Of a stretch of DNA of 23,786 bases, positions 7,792 through 15,871 are shown one piece after another (the stretch's first letter is position 1; each line of letters starts with the position of its first letter). The position numbers and the translations under genes are program-made. The DNA comes from Promethearchaeota archaeon. GTDB lineage: Archaea > Asgardarchaeota > Lokiarchaeia > Sigynarchaeales > SOKP01. Location: the NCBI GenBank assembly GCA_030605085.1, contig JAUWBH010000087.1:1-23786 (forward strand), written 5' to 3'. The notes under the pieces are model-generated. The model searched no databases, had not been told where the DNA came from, and saw nothing but the letters and a program-made list of their open reading frames with translations.

Positions 7792-10584
7792 ATGGATGCT
7801 AAAGAGATTGTTATTGTTCCCTCAACACACTGGGACCGAGAGTGGTATGTCCCCTTTAATGAATTTCGTTCATATCTCGTCATAATGATGGATAAATTGA
7901 TCGAAATATTAAAAAATGACCCCAAATTTAGAAATTTTACTTTAGATGGACAAACGGTTATTTTAGAAGATTATTTAGAAGTAAGACCTGAAAGTGAAGA
8001 AATTCTTAAAAAATTTATTAAAGAAAAACGAATTTCAATTGGTCCAATGTATTTATTAGTTGATGAATTTCTTGTGAGTGGAGAATCTTTAATCCGCAAC
8101 TTAATTTTGGGACATAAAATTGCTAGAAAATTTGGTAATATTATGAAAGCCGGATACATCCCTGATTCATTTGGACACATTGCTCAATTGCCTCAGATTT
8201 TAAGAGGTTTTGAAATTCCTTCGGTCTTATTTGCTAGAGGTTTCGGAAATGAATTTGAGGAAAAGAATTTAAATATGGAATTTATATGGAATGCTCCTGG
8301 AAATGCCGCTTCAGTCTTAGCTATACATTTAATTGGTGGTTATTTCTCAGCATCAGAATTAGATACAAATCTCAAAAATGGACAATATAAAAATGCTTGT
8401 AGAAAGCTTAAAAAAGCAATAAAAAAATTTGAAAGATATACGACTACAAATATAGTCCTACTCAATAATGGTTCAGACCATCTTTTTCCCCAACCAGAAA
8501 TAACTGATATCGTAAGACAATGGAACGAAACAAATCCTAATTTATTCATGGAAATTAATGATTTCGAATATTATATTAATAAAATTTTAGTATTAAGTCC
8601 CCACCTTAAAGAGTTTCAAGGAGAATTAAGAGCAGGCAAATATATGCCTATTCTTTCGGGAGTATTATCTACCCGAATGTGGATAAAACAAAAAAATACA
8701 GAAATCGAATATTTATATGAAAAATATGCAGAACCAATCTCAGCAATAACTTACATTCTTGATAAATTTAATAAATTCAAGTACCCAAACTCGTTTTTAT
8801 GGTTAGGTTTGAAATGGTTGATTAAAAATCATCCACATGATTCGATTTGCGGTTGTAGCATCGATGAAGTCCATGACGAGATGAAAATAAGATTTAACTG
8901 GGCTCAACAAATTGGAAATGAGATATTAAAGGATGCGTTTATATATTTGGCTGATTTAATTAAAATTGATAGTATGGATGGTAAAAGAATTCCCTTAATT
9001 ATCTATAATCCTCTTCCATGGAAACGCAGGGATATTGTACATTTTGATATCATATCATCTGCTAACGAAAGTGAAGAAAGTTTTCATGATCGCATTAAAT
9101 TAATTGATTTTAAAGGAAATGAAAATGAATATCAAAAAACCAGAATAAAAGAATTGCCAAGATACCAACAACTGCAAAATTCTACTTTTCGTGTTAATTT
9201 TGTTGCAGAAATTCCAGCATGTGGTTATAAAGTATATTATATACTTCCGAAATTAATGCCAAAGAAGTTTAAAACGGATATGGAGAATTTTAAAATAAAT
9301 CAATATTCTTTAGAAAATAAATTTTATTTGGTAAAAATTAGTGAAAAAGGTTTAATAAATTTATTCGATAAAATAAATAAGTTTTGGTATGAGAATATAT
9401 GTCAATTTGAGGAATGTGGAGATTGGGGAGATGAATACGATTTTTCTGGTCCAAAAGGAGAAAACTTAGATAGAAAATTTACGACTAAAGATGCTAAAAA
9501 AATTCTAGTCTCCACCTATATTGATGGTCCTTCTCAAAAAACAATTAAAATAAGCTTAAATTTTAATTTTCCCATTTCTCTTTTAGATGATCGTTCAAAA
9601 AGGGATTCAAAACTAATAGAAAATCAAATTAACTTGTTTATTTCTCTTTATAAAGATATAAACCGAGTAGATTTTAGAATTGAAATTGACAATAAAAGCA
9701 AGGATCATCGAATTAGAGTATTATTTCCTTCTAAAATCAAAGCTGAAAAGATATTCGCAGATGGACATTTTTATATAATTCCACGTAATATTAATTTGCC
9801 TAATGACAGTGGTTGGATTCAAAAAATTTCTTCAACCAACCATCAAAAAGATTTCATATCTATTATTGATACTCAAAGATGTTTCGCAGTTTTAAATAAA
9901 GGATTACCTGAATATGAAGCAATTAAAGAATTTGATGACACTATAACATTTGCTATTACTTTATTAAGAGGAGTCGGATGGCTTTCGCGTGCTGATCTCG
10001 CTACTAGAGGAACGAATGCTGGTCCAGATTTACAAACTCCTAAAGCCCAATGTTTAAATAAACATACTTTTGAGTTATCCCTCGTATCAAAAAAAAATGA
10101 AGGAGATCACTTAAAATCTTGTATTCATCTAATAGGAAAAGAGTTCAATAATCCATTAATGTTAATCAGTCCACAAACCGCTAATACTCCTTTACGATTG
10201 AAAAATAAAGTAGTATTAACTCCTAACATTATATATCAAATCTATAAAAATCCTCATGTCCAACAAATTGAATCTTACTTACCAGAAAGCTTTAGTTTCC
10301 TAGAAATAGATAATCCAAATATTCAATTAAGCACATTAAAAAAATCAGAAGTAGGAGATTTTTTAATTGTAAGGTGTTATAATTTATCCTTTAGTTCTCA
10401 AAAAGCAAATTTAAAATTTTGTAAGGAAATTGCAATTAAAAATGCTTATGTAGTTAATCTTCTAGAAGAAAAGCCGAAATATAAATTAAAATCAGAAATA
10501 TCATTGCGGGAGAAAAATATAATTGAATTGGTTTTAGAAGCTCATATTATTGCTACGATTAAAATTGAAATCCAAGGAATGTAG
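7792..10584 (+). CDS. GH38 family alpha-mannosidase
   Basis: A 930-aa protein with a classic glycoside hydrolase family 38 N-terminal catalytic barrel. It begins VPSTHWDREWY (residues 9-19), giving the zinc ligands H13 and D15. It continues with YIPDSFGH (122-129), where D125 is the expected nucleophile and zinc ligand. NHPHDSICGCSIDEVHDEM (346-364) supplies the fourth zinc His (H347/H349 region). Residues ~380-930 match the beta-sandwich domains of the family: LIIYNPLPWKRRDIV, then a long all-beta tail with FAITLLRGVGWLSRADL. Length and layout are as usual for GH38. It is predicted to remove alpha-linked mannose from glycans or mannosylated solutes. There is no signal peptide, so it should act in the cytosol, on imported or recycled glycans. 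It is divergent from a glycosyltransferase. The exact linkage, including a possible mannosylglycerate-hydrolase role, cannot be read from sequence. Confidence 0.92.
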   Translation: MDAKEIVIVPSTHWDREWYVPFNEFRSYLVIMMDKLIEILKNDPKFRNFTLDGQTVILEDYLEVRPESEEILKKFIKEKRISIGPMYLLVDEFLVSGESLIRNLILGHKIARKFGNIMKAGYIPDSFGHIAQLPQILRGFEIPSVLFARGFGNEFEEKNLNMEFIWNAPGNAASVLAIHLIGGYFSASELDTNLKNGQYKNACRKLKKAIKKFERYTTTNIVLLNNGSDHLFPQPEITDIVRQWNETNPNLFMEINDFEYYINKILVLSPHLKEFQGELRAGKYMPILSGVLSTRMWIKQKNTEIEYLYEKYAEPISAITYILDKFNKFKYPNSFLWLGLKWLIKNHPHDSICGCSIDEVHDEMKIRFNWAQQIGNEILKDAFIYLADLIKIDSMDGKRIPLIIYNPLPWKRRDIVHFDIISSANESEESFHDRIKLIDFKGNENEYQKTRIKELPRYQQLQNSTFRVNFVAEIPACGYKVYYILPKLMPKKFKTDMENFKINQYSLENKFYLVKISEKGLINLFDKINKFWYENICQFEECGDWGDEYDFSGPKGENLDRKFTTKDAKKILVSTYIDGPSQKTIKISLNFNFPISLLDDRSKRDSKLIENQINLFISLYKDINRVDFRIEIDNKSKDHRIRVLFPSKIKAEKIFADGHFYIIPRNINLPNDSGWIQKISSTNHQKDFISIIDTQRCFAVLNKGLPEYEAIKEFDDTITFAITLLRGVGWLSRADLATRGTNAGPDLQTPKAQCLNKHTFELSLVSKKNEGDHLKSCIHLIGKEFNNPLMLISPQTANTPLRLKNKVVLTPNIIYQIYKNPHVQQIESYLPESFSFLEIDNPNIQLSTLKKSEVGDFLIVRCYNLSFSSQKANLKFCKEIAIKNAYVVNLLEEKPKYKLKSEISLREKNIIELVLEAHIIATIKIEIQGM

Positions 10585-10689
10585 ATTGATAATTTTCTAA
10601 GTTAATTGTCGGATAATATTAAATAATATATAAAATAATAGATTAGTAAAGAAATTTCAATATAAAATATAATTTATTGTGTATAAATT

Positions 10690-10993
10690 ATGGCTCAAAA
10701 TAATAGAAAGTATAAGCCTCCTCTTTATGGTTATGAATTTTAGGCGTTAATAAGCTCAACAAAAATATGAAGAATTGTCTAAACAAAACTGTATAATTGA
10801 ACCAAATCTACGGTTTTATGGTAATATCGCACCTTCAACAATAGATTTTTTAGCGGAGTTTGAATTGTTTATCTATAAATCAGATAACACATCGCATATA
10901 ATTGAATTAAAGGCACGAGCCGTATCAGAATATGATTTATATAAATTTGAAATTCAGTGGCTTTTTATCAATTTCATTAAATTCTTTTTTTAA
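10690..10993 (+). pseudogene. Broken PD-(D/E)XK-like nuclease (DUF1064-like?) fragment
   Basis: ATG 10690 opens a short frame, MAQNNRKYKPPLYGYEF, closed by TAG at 10741. Eleven bases later, in the next frame, coding-like sequence resumes as AQQKYEELSKQNCIIEPNLR and runs to 10993. If the TAG and one frameshift are repaired, the order becomes a 'YGYEF..(S/A)..E/QQKYEEL' opening, a hydrophobic strand, then STIDFLAEFELFIY and SHIIELKARAVSEYDLYKF. The D of IDF plus the E-x-K of IIELKA form the layout of a PD-(D/E)XK nuclease core, most like small phage-type DUF1064 proteins. The tail after ~10950 runs antisense into another fragment, so the 3' end is also lost. Inactivation is well supported, but the family is a tentative reading from motif order. 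Confidence 0.45.
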
Positions 10994-11062
10994 ACTTAGA
11001 AAATGAACTGCGTGCAGGGTTCCTCCAACACTTCGGGGGATTAAAATCTTTTTTTCAGTCAT
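10937..11062 (-). pseudogene. Short minus-strand ORF, probable 5' fragment of an unknown gene
   Basis: ATG at 11062 (minus) opens 41 codons: MTEKKILIPRSVGGTLHAV, then HFLSLKKEFNEIDKKPLN and a stop at 10937-10939. The Leu/Lys/Ile/Glu codon choice looks coding, and GC content is locally higher than in its surroundings. It overlaps, tail to tail, the end of the broken nuclease fragment on the + strand. It therefore reads as the N-terminal piece of a gene cut by the same rearrangement. I do not recognise the family. A genuine small protein is the alternative. Confidence 0.4.
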
Positions 11063-11149
11063 TTTTTATCTAATTTATTTTACATTTTTAAATTATAATA
11101 AATAATATAGTTAACCTTAAGATTATTTAAACTTTAGATTTAAATTATA

Positions 11150-11989
11150 ATGACAGATTTATACACAAATGTTAATGGAATTAAAATTTGCTACGAAATT
11201 CACGGCGAAGGATATCCTATAATATTGATTCATGGGTTAGGCGCAAAAAAAGAAACTTGGGTCGGTCAAATTGGTCCTTTAAGTAAAATATATAAGACAA
11301 TAACTCTTGACATTCGTGGAGCAGGCAAATCTGACCGTCCAAATGAACCATATACTATGGAAACATTTGCGGAGGATATTAAATGTTTAATGGATTTTCT
11401 TAATATTGAACAAGCTCACATAATTGGGAGATCTCTAGGGGGATTAGTTGCTCAACATGTTGTATTAAACTATCCAGAGCGAGTTAAAAAAGTCATATTT
11501 ATTACCACTAGTTCAGTGGGAGTTCCAGACGAAAAAGCGGCAGAATTTTTAGAAACTGGTCGAATTGAGCAGATAGAAATGCTAAAAAAAGACCCTATAA
11601 ATGCGTTTTGGATTAAATCAAAAATAATATTTCATCAGAGCGTTAGAAAACAAATGAAAGCGAATCCTAAAAAGAAATTTTTCGATATTTGGTCTGCAGA
11701 GGATTTAATAAGAGAAGATACAATTGACCCACCAACTCCACAAGATATTAAAAATCTAGTACATGCTATAAAACATCATAATACTTTAAATAGGTTAAGT
11801 GAAATTAAAAATAAATCACTAATAATAGCGGGGTCTCACGATAGACTTTACCCAAAATTAGTAATGGCTACAATGCACGAAAAAATTCCGAATAGCGAGT
11901 TGAAAGTTATCGAAAAAGCAGGACATTATTTAACATTATCAAGAGCTCCCGAAGTTAATCAAATAATTTTAGAGTTTTTAGAGAATTAA
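11150..11989 (+). CDS. Alpha/beta-hydrolase, paralogue 1
   Basis: A 279-aa alpha/beta-hydrolase fold enzyme. HGLG at 28-31 is the oxyanion-hole motif. GRSLG at 93-97 is the nucleophile elbow (S95). D231 in AGSHDRLYP and H259 in KAGHY complete the triad. The N-terminal MTDLYTNVNGIKICYEIHGE is the short beta lead-in typical of 3-oxoadipate enol-lactonase, haloperoxidase and related esterases. The cap contains a conserved block, KQMKANPKKKFFDIWSAEDL, shared with the two paralogues downstream. It is cytosolic, with no signal. It hydrolyses an ester, lactone or similar bond, and the substrate cannot be inferred. It lies ~100 bp ahead of paralogue 2, which suggests origin by tandem duplication. Confidence 0.9.
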   Translation: MTDLYTNVNGIKICYEIHGEGYPIILIHGLGAKKETWVGQIGPLSKIYKTITLDIRGAGKSDRPNEPYTMETFAEDIKCLMDFLNIEQAHIIGRSLGGLVAQHVVLNYPERVKKVIFITTSSVGVPDEKAAEFLETGRIEQIEMLKKDPINAFWIKSKIIFHQSVRKQMKANPKKKFFDIWSAEDLIREDTIDPPTPQDIKNLVHAIKHHNTLNRLSEIKNKSLIIAGSHDRLYPKLVMATMHEKIPNSELKVIEKAGHYLTLSRAPEVNQIILEFLEN

Positions 11990-12093
11990 ATTTTTTATAT
12001 AATTTTCCTCCCCTTAAATTTAAGATATAAAAACTCTTTTATTAAAAATTTTGAATCGTAAAAGTTATTTTTTTAAGATAAATTATCACTTTT

Positions 12094-12945
12094 ATGAGTG
12101 AATGTTTTGCTGAAATTAATAGAGTTAAAATTTGTTATAAAATTCATGGTCAGGAAGACAATTACCCAATAATTTGTGTTCATGGGTTTGGTTCAAAAAA
12201 AGAGACATGGGTAGCGCAAGTTGGTGAATTATCTAAATATTATAAGGTTATTACTTTTGACCTACGTGGTGCAGGAAAATCTAGTCGTCCGGATAAACCC
12301 CCCTATACTATGGAAATGTTTGCTGACGATATAAGGGGATTGATGGATTTCCTCAATATCGAAAAAGCACATATTTTAGGAAGGTCAATGGGAGGAATGA
12401 TCGCTCAAAATTTCGTATTAAAATATCCCGAAAAAGTAAATAAACTAATTCTAATTACCACAAGCGCAGGAATACGAAATGAACAGAGTATAGAAATGTT
12501 TAAAAGATCTCAATTTGAAAGATTTAAATTAATAAAAAAAGACCCAGAAAAAGTCTTTTGGCGAGATACACGATTAGGATTTCATATGAAATTTAGGAAA
12601 CAAATGGAAGCTGATCCTAAAAAAAAATTTTTTGGTATTTGGTCTGTAGAAGATCTTATCGAATATATTCAAACAAATCCCTCTACTCCCCGAGATATTG
12701 AAAATCAAGCACATGCTATTAAGACGCATAATACATTTGAAAGATTGAACCAAATTACACATAAAACCTTATTGCTTTCTGCATCTCACGATAAGCTCGT
12801 TCCGAGATTTTTTGTGGAACAAATGCATAAGAGAATCCCGAATAGCATATTTAAGGTAATCGATAAAGCTGGACATGAGTGTCATTATTCAAGAGCTCCT
12901 GAAGTAAATCAACTTATTTTAGATTTCTTACAAGAAAAAATTTAA
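12094..12945 (+). CDS. Alpha/beta-hydrolase, paralogue 2
   Basis: A 283-aa close relative of the preceding hydrolase. HGFG at 30-33, GRSMG at 97-101 (nucleophile S99 by pattern, within residue-count error of one), D233 in ASHDKLVP and H261 in KAGHECH form the catalytic set. The shared cap block reads KQMEADPKKKFFGIWSVEDL. The protein ends LILDFLQEKI. The last codons and 3' flank of this gene recur at 14458-14500, after the LRR gene. Relative to paralogue 1 it carries a 2-3 residue insertion (EDNYP) near the N-terminus. The substrate is unknown. Its position in a tandem array suggests either dosage or substrate diversification. Confidence 0.9.
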   Translation: MSECFAEINRVKICYKIHGQEDNYPIICVHGFGSKKETWVAQVGELSKYYKVITFDLRGAGKSSRPDKPPYTMEMFADDIRGLMDFLNIEKAHILGRSMGGMIAQNFVLKYPEKVNKLILITTSAGIRNEQSIEMFKRSQFERFKLIKKDPEKVFWRDTRLGFHMKFRKQMEADPKKKFFGIWSVEDLIEYIQTNPSTPRDIENQAHAIKTHNTFERLNQITHKTLLLSASHDKLVPRFFVEQMHKRIPNSIFKVIDKAGHECHYSRAPEVNQLILDFLQEKI

Positions 12946-12958
12946 AAAAATTAATTAT
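12916..12958 (+). repeat. Direct repeat, left copy: hydrolase 3' end
   Basis: 43 bp covering the last ~10 codons of hydrolase 2 and its downstream flank. It matches 14458-14500 with three mismatches. The two copies bound the ~1.5-kb segment holding the LRR gene and its small downstream ORF. Confidence 0.85.
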
Positions 12959-12977
12959 TATTAATCCCTAAAATGAA

Positions 12978-13079
12978 CTAATTTTTCAGTTTATTATTAA
13001 TTTCTTTAGCAATGATTTGCCTTTCTTCTTCGGTTATACTTAAACCGTATTTTTCTTTACAAGAAAAAAATTCAACCAT
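12978..13079 (-). CDS. Small 33-aa ORF downstream of LRR gene
   Basis: ATG at 13079 (minus) begins 8 bases after the LRR stop codon and runs 33 codons to a stop at 12978-12980. The product starts MVEFFSCKEKYG and continues LSITEEERQIIAKEINNKLK, an amphipathic, charged C-terminal helix with plausible coding character. It would be co-transcribed with the LRR gene. It could also be the 3' end of a larger gene truncated by whatever brought in the LRR gene. No family is recognised. Confidence 0.4.
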   Translation of the reverse strand: MVEFFSCKEKYGLSITEEERQIIAKEINNKLKN

Positions 13080-13087
13080 TAAGCATA

Positions 13088-14326
13088 CTATTTAAAAATT
13101 TTTACGCCTCTTTTTTCTAAAATCTTGATGGACTCAGGGAGAGTCGTTAACCGATTCCAACCTAAATCTAGTGTTTGAAGCGATGTAAGCTTAGTTATTG
13201 ACTCTGGGAAAGTCGATAACTGGTTACCCCTTAAATTTAGTGTTTGGAGCGATATTAGGTTTGATATTGACTCTGGGAGAGTCGTTAACTGATTTTCATA
13301 TACAGTTAGCTCTTTGAGCGAGGAGAGGTTGCCTATCGACTCTGGGAAAGTCGTTAAATTATTTTGTTGCAAACGAAGTATTTCAAGCGATTTAAGGTCG
13401 CCTATGGACTCTGGGAGTGTCGTTAACAGATTAATGCGTAACCTTAGATCTTTAAGTAATTTTAAGTTTCCTATCGACTCTGGGAGAGACGATAGCTGAT
13501 TACGCCATAAACTCAGTGTTTGAAGCGATCTAAGGTTCGATATTGACTCTGGGAGAGTCTTTAACTTGTTCTGGCCCAAATATAGTTCTTGGAGCGAGAA
13601 GAGGTTCCCTATTGACTCCGGGAGAGACAATAACTGATTCTTACTTAAATCTAGGTATTCGAGCGAGGAGAGGTTGCCTATTGACTCCGGGAGATACGAT
13701 AACCGCTGATCATATAGACTTAGTTCTATGATGTTATCGGCTTTGATTTTGACTCCAGACATGTTCAAACGAATTTCTTTTACGATTGGGATAATTTTAC
13801 CAATATCTATCATAAATTGCCAATTGCCTCGCTCGATTTGTCTGGAGAATAGAGAATCGAGCTCTTCTTTATTCAAATAATCCAAATATCTTTGATTTAT
13901 AAGGTATTGAATTACGGTAAGATTCCCACTTTCAATCTTCTTTGCTATCTCTTCCTTGAACACCCGCTTAGCAATCGGTTCTCCTACATCGCTTAATTTT
14001 TTCAATAAGGGAAACGCAATAGTCCTGTGTAACAAGCGTGTATTGTAATTATCTTCGACCCAGACTTGGAGATTTGAGCAATGCCCGAAAAATTCCGTTT
14101 CTGCAGGAATTTGAACACTTTTTCGACCTTCCCCTTCCATGGAACGATCTAATTTCTCAGCCGCTTTGTCGATGGATTCTATCTCGTCAAAGGAATTTAT
14201 TTTATCCACCGGTATGTTTAACAATAGGAATTTACATTGCTTAAAAAGCTCGCCGTTTACGTAAATATTGGTTTTGCCCTTTTCTAACTTGAGAGTTATG
14301 TACTCGTTAACTTTAAATTCTTGCAT
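13088..14326 (-). CDS. Leucine-rich-repeat protein (Lokiarchaeota-type N-terminal block)
   Basis: A 412-aa protein. Residues ~1-150 are a distinct N-terminal domain ([20 protein letters not shown], then [24 protein letters not shown] and [12 protein letters not shown]). I associate this block with a family expanded in Lokiarchaeota LRR proteins. From ~205 to the end come nine LRR units with a 23-residue period, each carrying L/F-PESI followed by SLQxLxLxxNxL. These make a curved solenoid for protein binding. There is no signal peptide or membrane helix, so it is probably intracellular. The gene is on the opposite strand to the flanking hydrolases and is less A/T-biased than they are. It sits inside a direct repeat, consistent with insertion into the array. 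The binding partner is unknown. Confidence 0.85.
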   Translation of the reverse strand: MQEFKVNEYITLKLEKGKTNIYVNGELFKQCKFLLLNIPVDKINSFDEIESIDKAAEKLDRSMEGEGRKSVQIPAETEFFGHCSNLQVWVEDNYNTRLLHRTIAFPLLKKLSDVGEPIAKRVFKEEIAKKIESGNLTVIQYLINQRYLDYLNKEELDSLFSRQIERGNWQFMIDIGKIIPIVKEIRLNMSGVKIKADNIIELSLYDQRLSYLPESIGNLSSLEYLDLSKNQLLSLPESIGNLFSLQELYLGQNKLKTLPESISNLRSLQTLSLWRNQLSSLPESIGNLKLLKDLRLRINLLTTLPESIGDLKSLEILRLQQNNLTTFPESIGNLSSLKELTVYENQLTTLPESISNLISLQTLNLRGNQLSTFPESITKLTSLQTLDLGWNRLTTLPESIKILEKRGVKIFK

Positions 14327-14405
14327 TTTAGGTCTTTTTCAAAAATCAATTTCAGTCCTATACATATAATAGCGTCCTTCCCAATTTAATGTTACAATTT
14401 TATAA

Positions 14406-14423
14406 TCGAGTAAATCGAGTAAA
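14406..14423 (+). repeat. 9-bp perfect tandem duplication upstream of LRR gene
   Basis: CGAGTAAAT occurs twice in direct succession, about 80 bp upstream of the LRR start. Its meaning is unknown; it may be simple slippage. Confidence 0.7.
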
Positions 14424-14457
14424 TATAGTTTTTTTTCTTTATAAATGGAAACGCCTC

Positions 14458-14500
14458 ATTTTAGGATTCTTACAAGAAAAAATTCAAAAAAATTAATTAT
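14458..14500 (+). repeat. Direct repeat, right copy: relic of a hydrolase C-terminus
   Basis: It matches 12916-12958 with three mismatches. Read in frame it gives ILGFLQEKIQKN and a stop, equivalent to ILDFLQEKI at the end of hydrolase 2. It has no upstream coding body and is therefore the stranded tail of a deleted or displaced hydrolase copy. Confidence 0.85.
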
Positions 14501-14524
14501 AACCAAATACATTGATATAATATT

Positions 14525-15376
14525 ATGACGGATTTATATGCGGATGTTAATGGAATTAAACTCTGCTATGATATTCGTGGAGATGGTGATCCTGTGATTC
14601 TTATTCACGGATTTAGCGACAGAAAAGAGCATTGGCGCGGCCAAATTGATGCTCTATCTGAACATTTTAAGGTTATTAGATTAGATAATAGGGGAGCAGG
14701 AAAAAGCGATCGTCCCGATGGAGAATACTCAATGAAAATATATTCTTCAGACCTTAATGGTCTAATGGAATTTCTCGAAATTGAAAAAGCACATATAGTT
14801 GGTCATAGCATAGGAGGAATGATTGCACAAAATTTTGCAATACTATATCCTAATAGAATAAATAAGTTAATTTTAATCAATAGTTTTCCTGGATTAAAAC
14901 CCCCTGGTGAACCTATTGATGATGCAATTAAGATGTACAAAGAAAACGCAGTTGCTGGTCAAGAAGCAATAAATAAAGATCCTGTTAATGCATTTATTAA
15001 TGGTGCCAAACCTAGCTATTCGCGTATTTTTTGGAAGGAGATGAAGGAAGATCCTAAAAAAAAATTTCATGGTATATGGTCAGTAGAGGATCTTGTGGAT
15101 GAAAAAATTAGTTATGGTCCAACTGCGAAAGATTTAATCAATCAAGTTCATGCTATCTCAACGCATAATACTTATAAAAGATTACATGAAATTCAAAAGG
15201 AAGTGCTTATTATATCAGCGGAGAAAGATAAATCATGCCCAAAATCAATGGGCGAAAAAATACATGAATTAATACCAAATAGTAAATTTATCGTAATTGA
15301 AAAAGCAGCACATCAATCAATATTAGAAAGAGCTCCTGAAATAAATCGACACATTTTAGAATTTTTGCAATCTTAG
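14525..15376 (+). CDS. Alpha/beta-hydrolase, paralogue 3
   Basis: A 283-aa member of the same paralogous set. HGFS at 28-31, GHSIG at 93-97 (S95), D235 in SAEKDKSCP and H263 in KAAHQ are the catalytic residues. The cap block is KEMKEDPKKKFHGIWSVEDL. It differs from paralogues 1 and 2 by His instead of Arg before the nucleophile (GHS versus GRS). It also has a longer, Gly/Pro-containing insert (SFPGLKPPGEPIDDA) after strand 6, so it may take a different substrate. It begins 25 bp after the stranded hydrolase tail at 14458-14500, on the far side of the LRR insertion. Confidence 0.9.
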   Translation: MTDLYADVNGIKLCYDIRGDGDPVILIHGFSDRKEHWRGQIDALSEHFKVIRLDNRGAGKSDRPDGEYSMKIYSSDLNGLMEFLEIEKAHIVGHSIGGMIAQNFAILYPNRINKLILINSFPGLKPPGEPIDDAIKMYKENAVAGQEAINKDPVNAFINGAKPSYSRIFWKEMKEDPKKKFHGIWSVEDLVDEKISYGPTAKDLINQVHAISTHNTYKRLHEIQKEVLIISAEKDKSCPKSMGEKIHELIPNSKFIVIEKAAHQSILERAPEINRHILEFLQS

Positions 15377-15540
15377 CCAACTTGTTTATTATTTTTTATT
15401 ATTATAATTATTACATAAGGAAACCTAACCTAACATTTCGAAAGCTAAAGCTAATTTCTCCTCAATTAGGTTAATTTCGTTTTCACATGTTTAAGGGAAG
15501 ATAAAATTTCACTTTTTCACAGAAAAAAAAAAAACGTTGT

Positions 15541-15549
15541 ATTTAAATA
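15541..15549 (+). promoter_or_regulatory. Candidate TATA box of the 38-aa peptide gene
   Basis: ATTTAAATA lies about 25-33 bases upstream of ATG 15574. At the usual archaeal TATA-to-start distance, transcription would begin very near the ATG, giving a leaderless or nearly leaderless mRNA. This is a pattern-based call only. Confidence 0.4.
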
Positions 15550-15629
15550 GCTGACAGTAAAAAAAATAATACCATGCAATTAAACAAAAAAGTATTAGTA
15601 GCTTTAGCTGTTCTACTTACTGTCAGCTA
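15548..15629. repeat. 13-bp perfect inverted repeat spanning the peptide gene start
   Basis: TAGCTGACAGTAA at 15548-15560 is exactly reverse-complemented at 15617-15629. The 56-bp interior contains the ATG (15574) and 14 codons of the signal segment. It could be a bipartite operator, an RNA hairpin hiding the start, or a trace of an insertion. Confidence 0.85.
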
Positions 15630-15690
15630 CGGTCTCTCAATGGCTGCTGCTGGCGTCTCCATCCCTGGATGTGGAGAAGGCGGACCCTAA
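15574..15690 (+). CDS. Tiny predicted secreted peptide (38 aa) with signal sequence
   Basis: A 38-codon frame. The sequence starts MQLNKKVLVALAVLLTVSYG and continues LSMAAAGVSIPGCGEGGP, then TAA. It has every part of a cleavable signal peptide: a short basic N-region (NKK), a 13-15 residue hydrophobic core, and small residues (S-M-A-A-A) at the expected cleavage point. Cleavage would release a peptide of ~12 residues with one Cys and four Gly. An archaeal TATA-like element sits upstream at a leaderless distance. A hairpin with a T-run follows ~90 bp downstream. The gene stands alone between the hydrolase array and an aminotransferase relic. It could instead be the 5' end of a lost larger secreted protein, but the natural stop and flanking signals favour a real small gene. 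No family is recognised. Confidence 0.55.
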   Translation: MQLNKKVLVALAVLLTVSYGLSMAAAGVSIPGCGEGGP

Positions 15691-15778
15691 AAGATTAAAA
15701 TCGGGTAGTACAATAGCTAAATATTTTAATTTTTTTTAAATTTCATCCATAATTTTACTGATTTTTGAACAAATACTA

Positions 15779-15809
15779 TTCTTCCTTTGGAAGAAGAAAA
15801 AGTTTTTTT
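15779..15809 (+). terminator. Candidate terminator after the 38-aa peptide gene
   Basis: Perfect 7-bp stem TTCTTCC/GGAAGAA with a TTT loop (15779-15795), followed after a short A-rich linker by seven T's (15803-15809). The stem is short and the linker long, so confidence is low. Confidence 0.35.
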
Positions 15810-15871
15810 AAAGAATGAATCTCAAACTTTAAGAATTTTTATTAAATTAGTGTACTCTAACATATTTAATA

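Noticed and set aside
13120..13720. A regular 69-bp periodicity (GACTCTGGGAGA-type units) that looks like a CRISPR or satellite array
   Set aside because: The period equals 23 codons and is fully explained by the nine leucine-rich repeats of the minus-strand gene. The units are too divergent, and without true spacers, for CRISPR.
13314..13731. Two + strand frames of about 60 residues inside the LRR gene
   Set aside because: They are antisense shadows of the LRR repeats; the Pro/Gly/Ser-rich translations simply mirror the LPESIG codons.
15420..15480. Short repeats CCTAACCTAAC and AATTAGGTTAATT that look telomere-like or like a structured RNA
   Set aside because: They are too short and imperfect to support either reading, and no conserved riboswitch core is visible.
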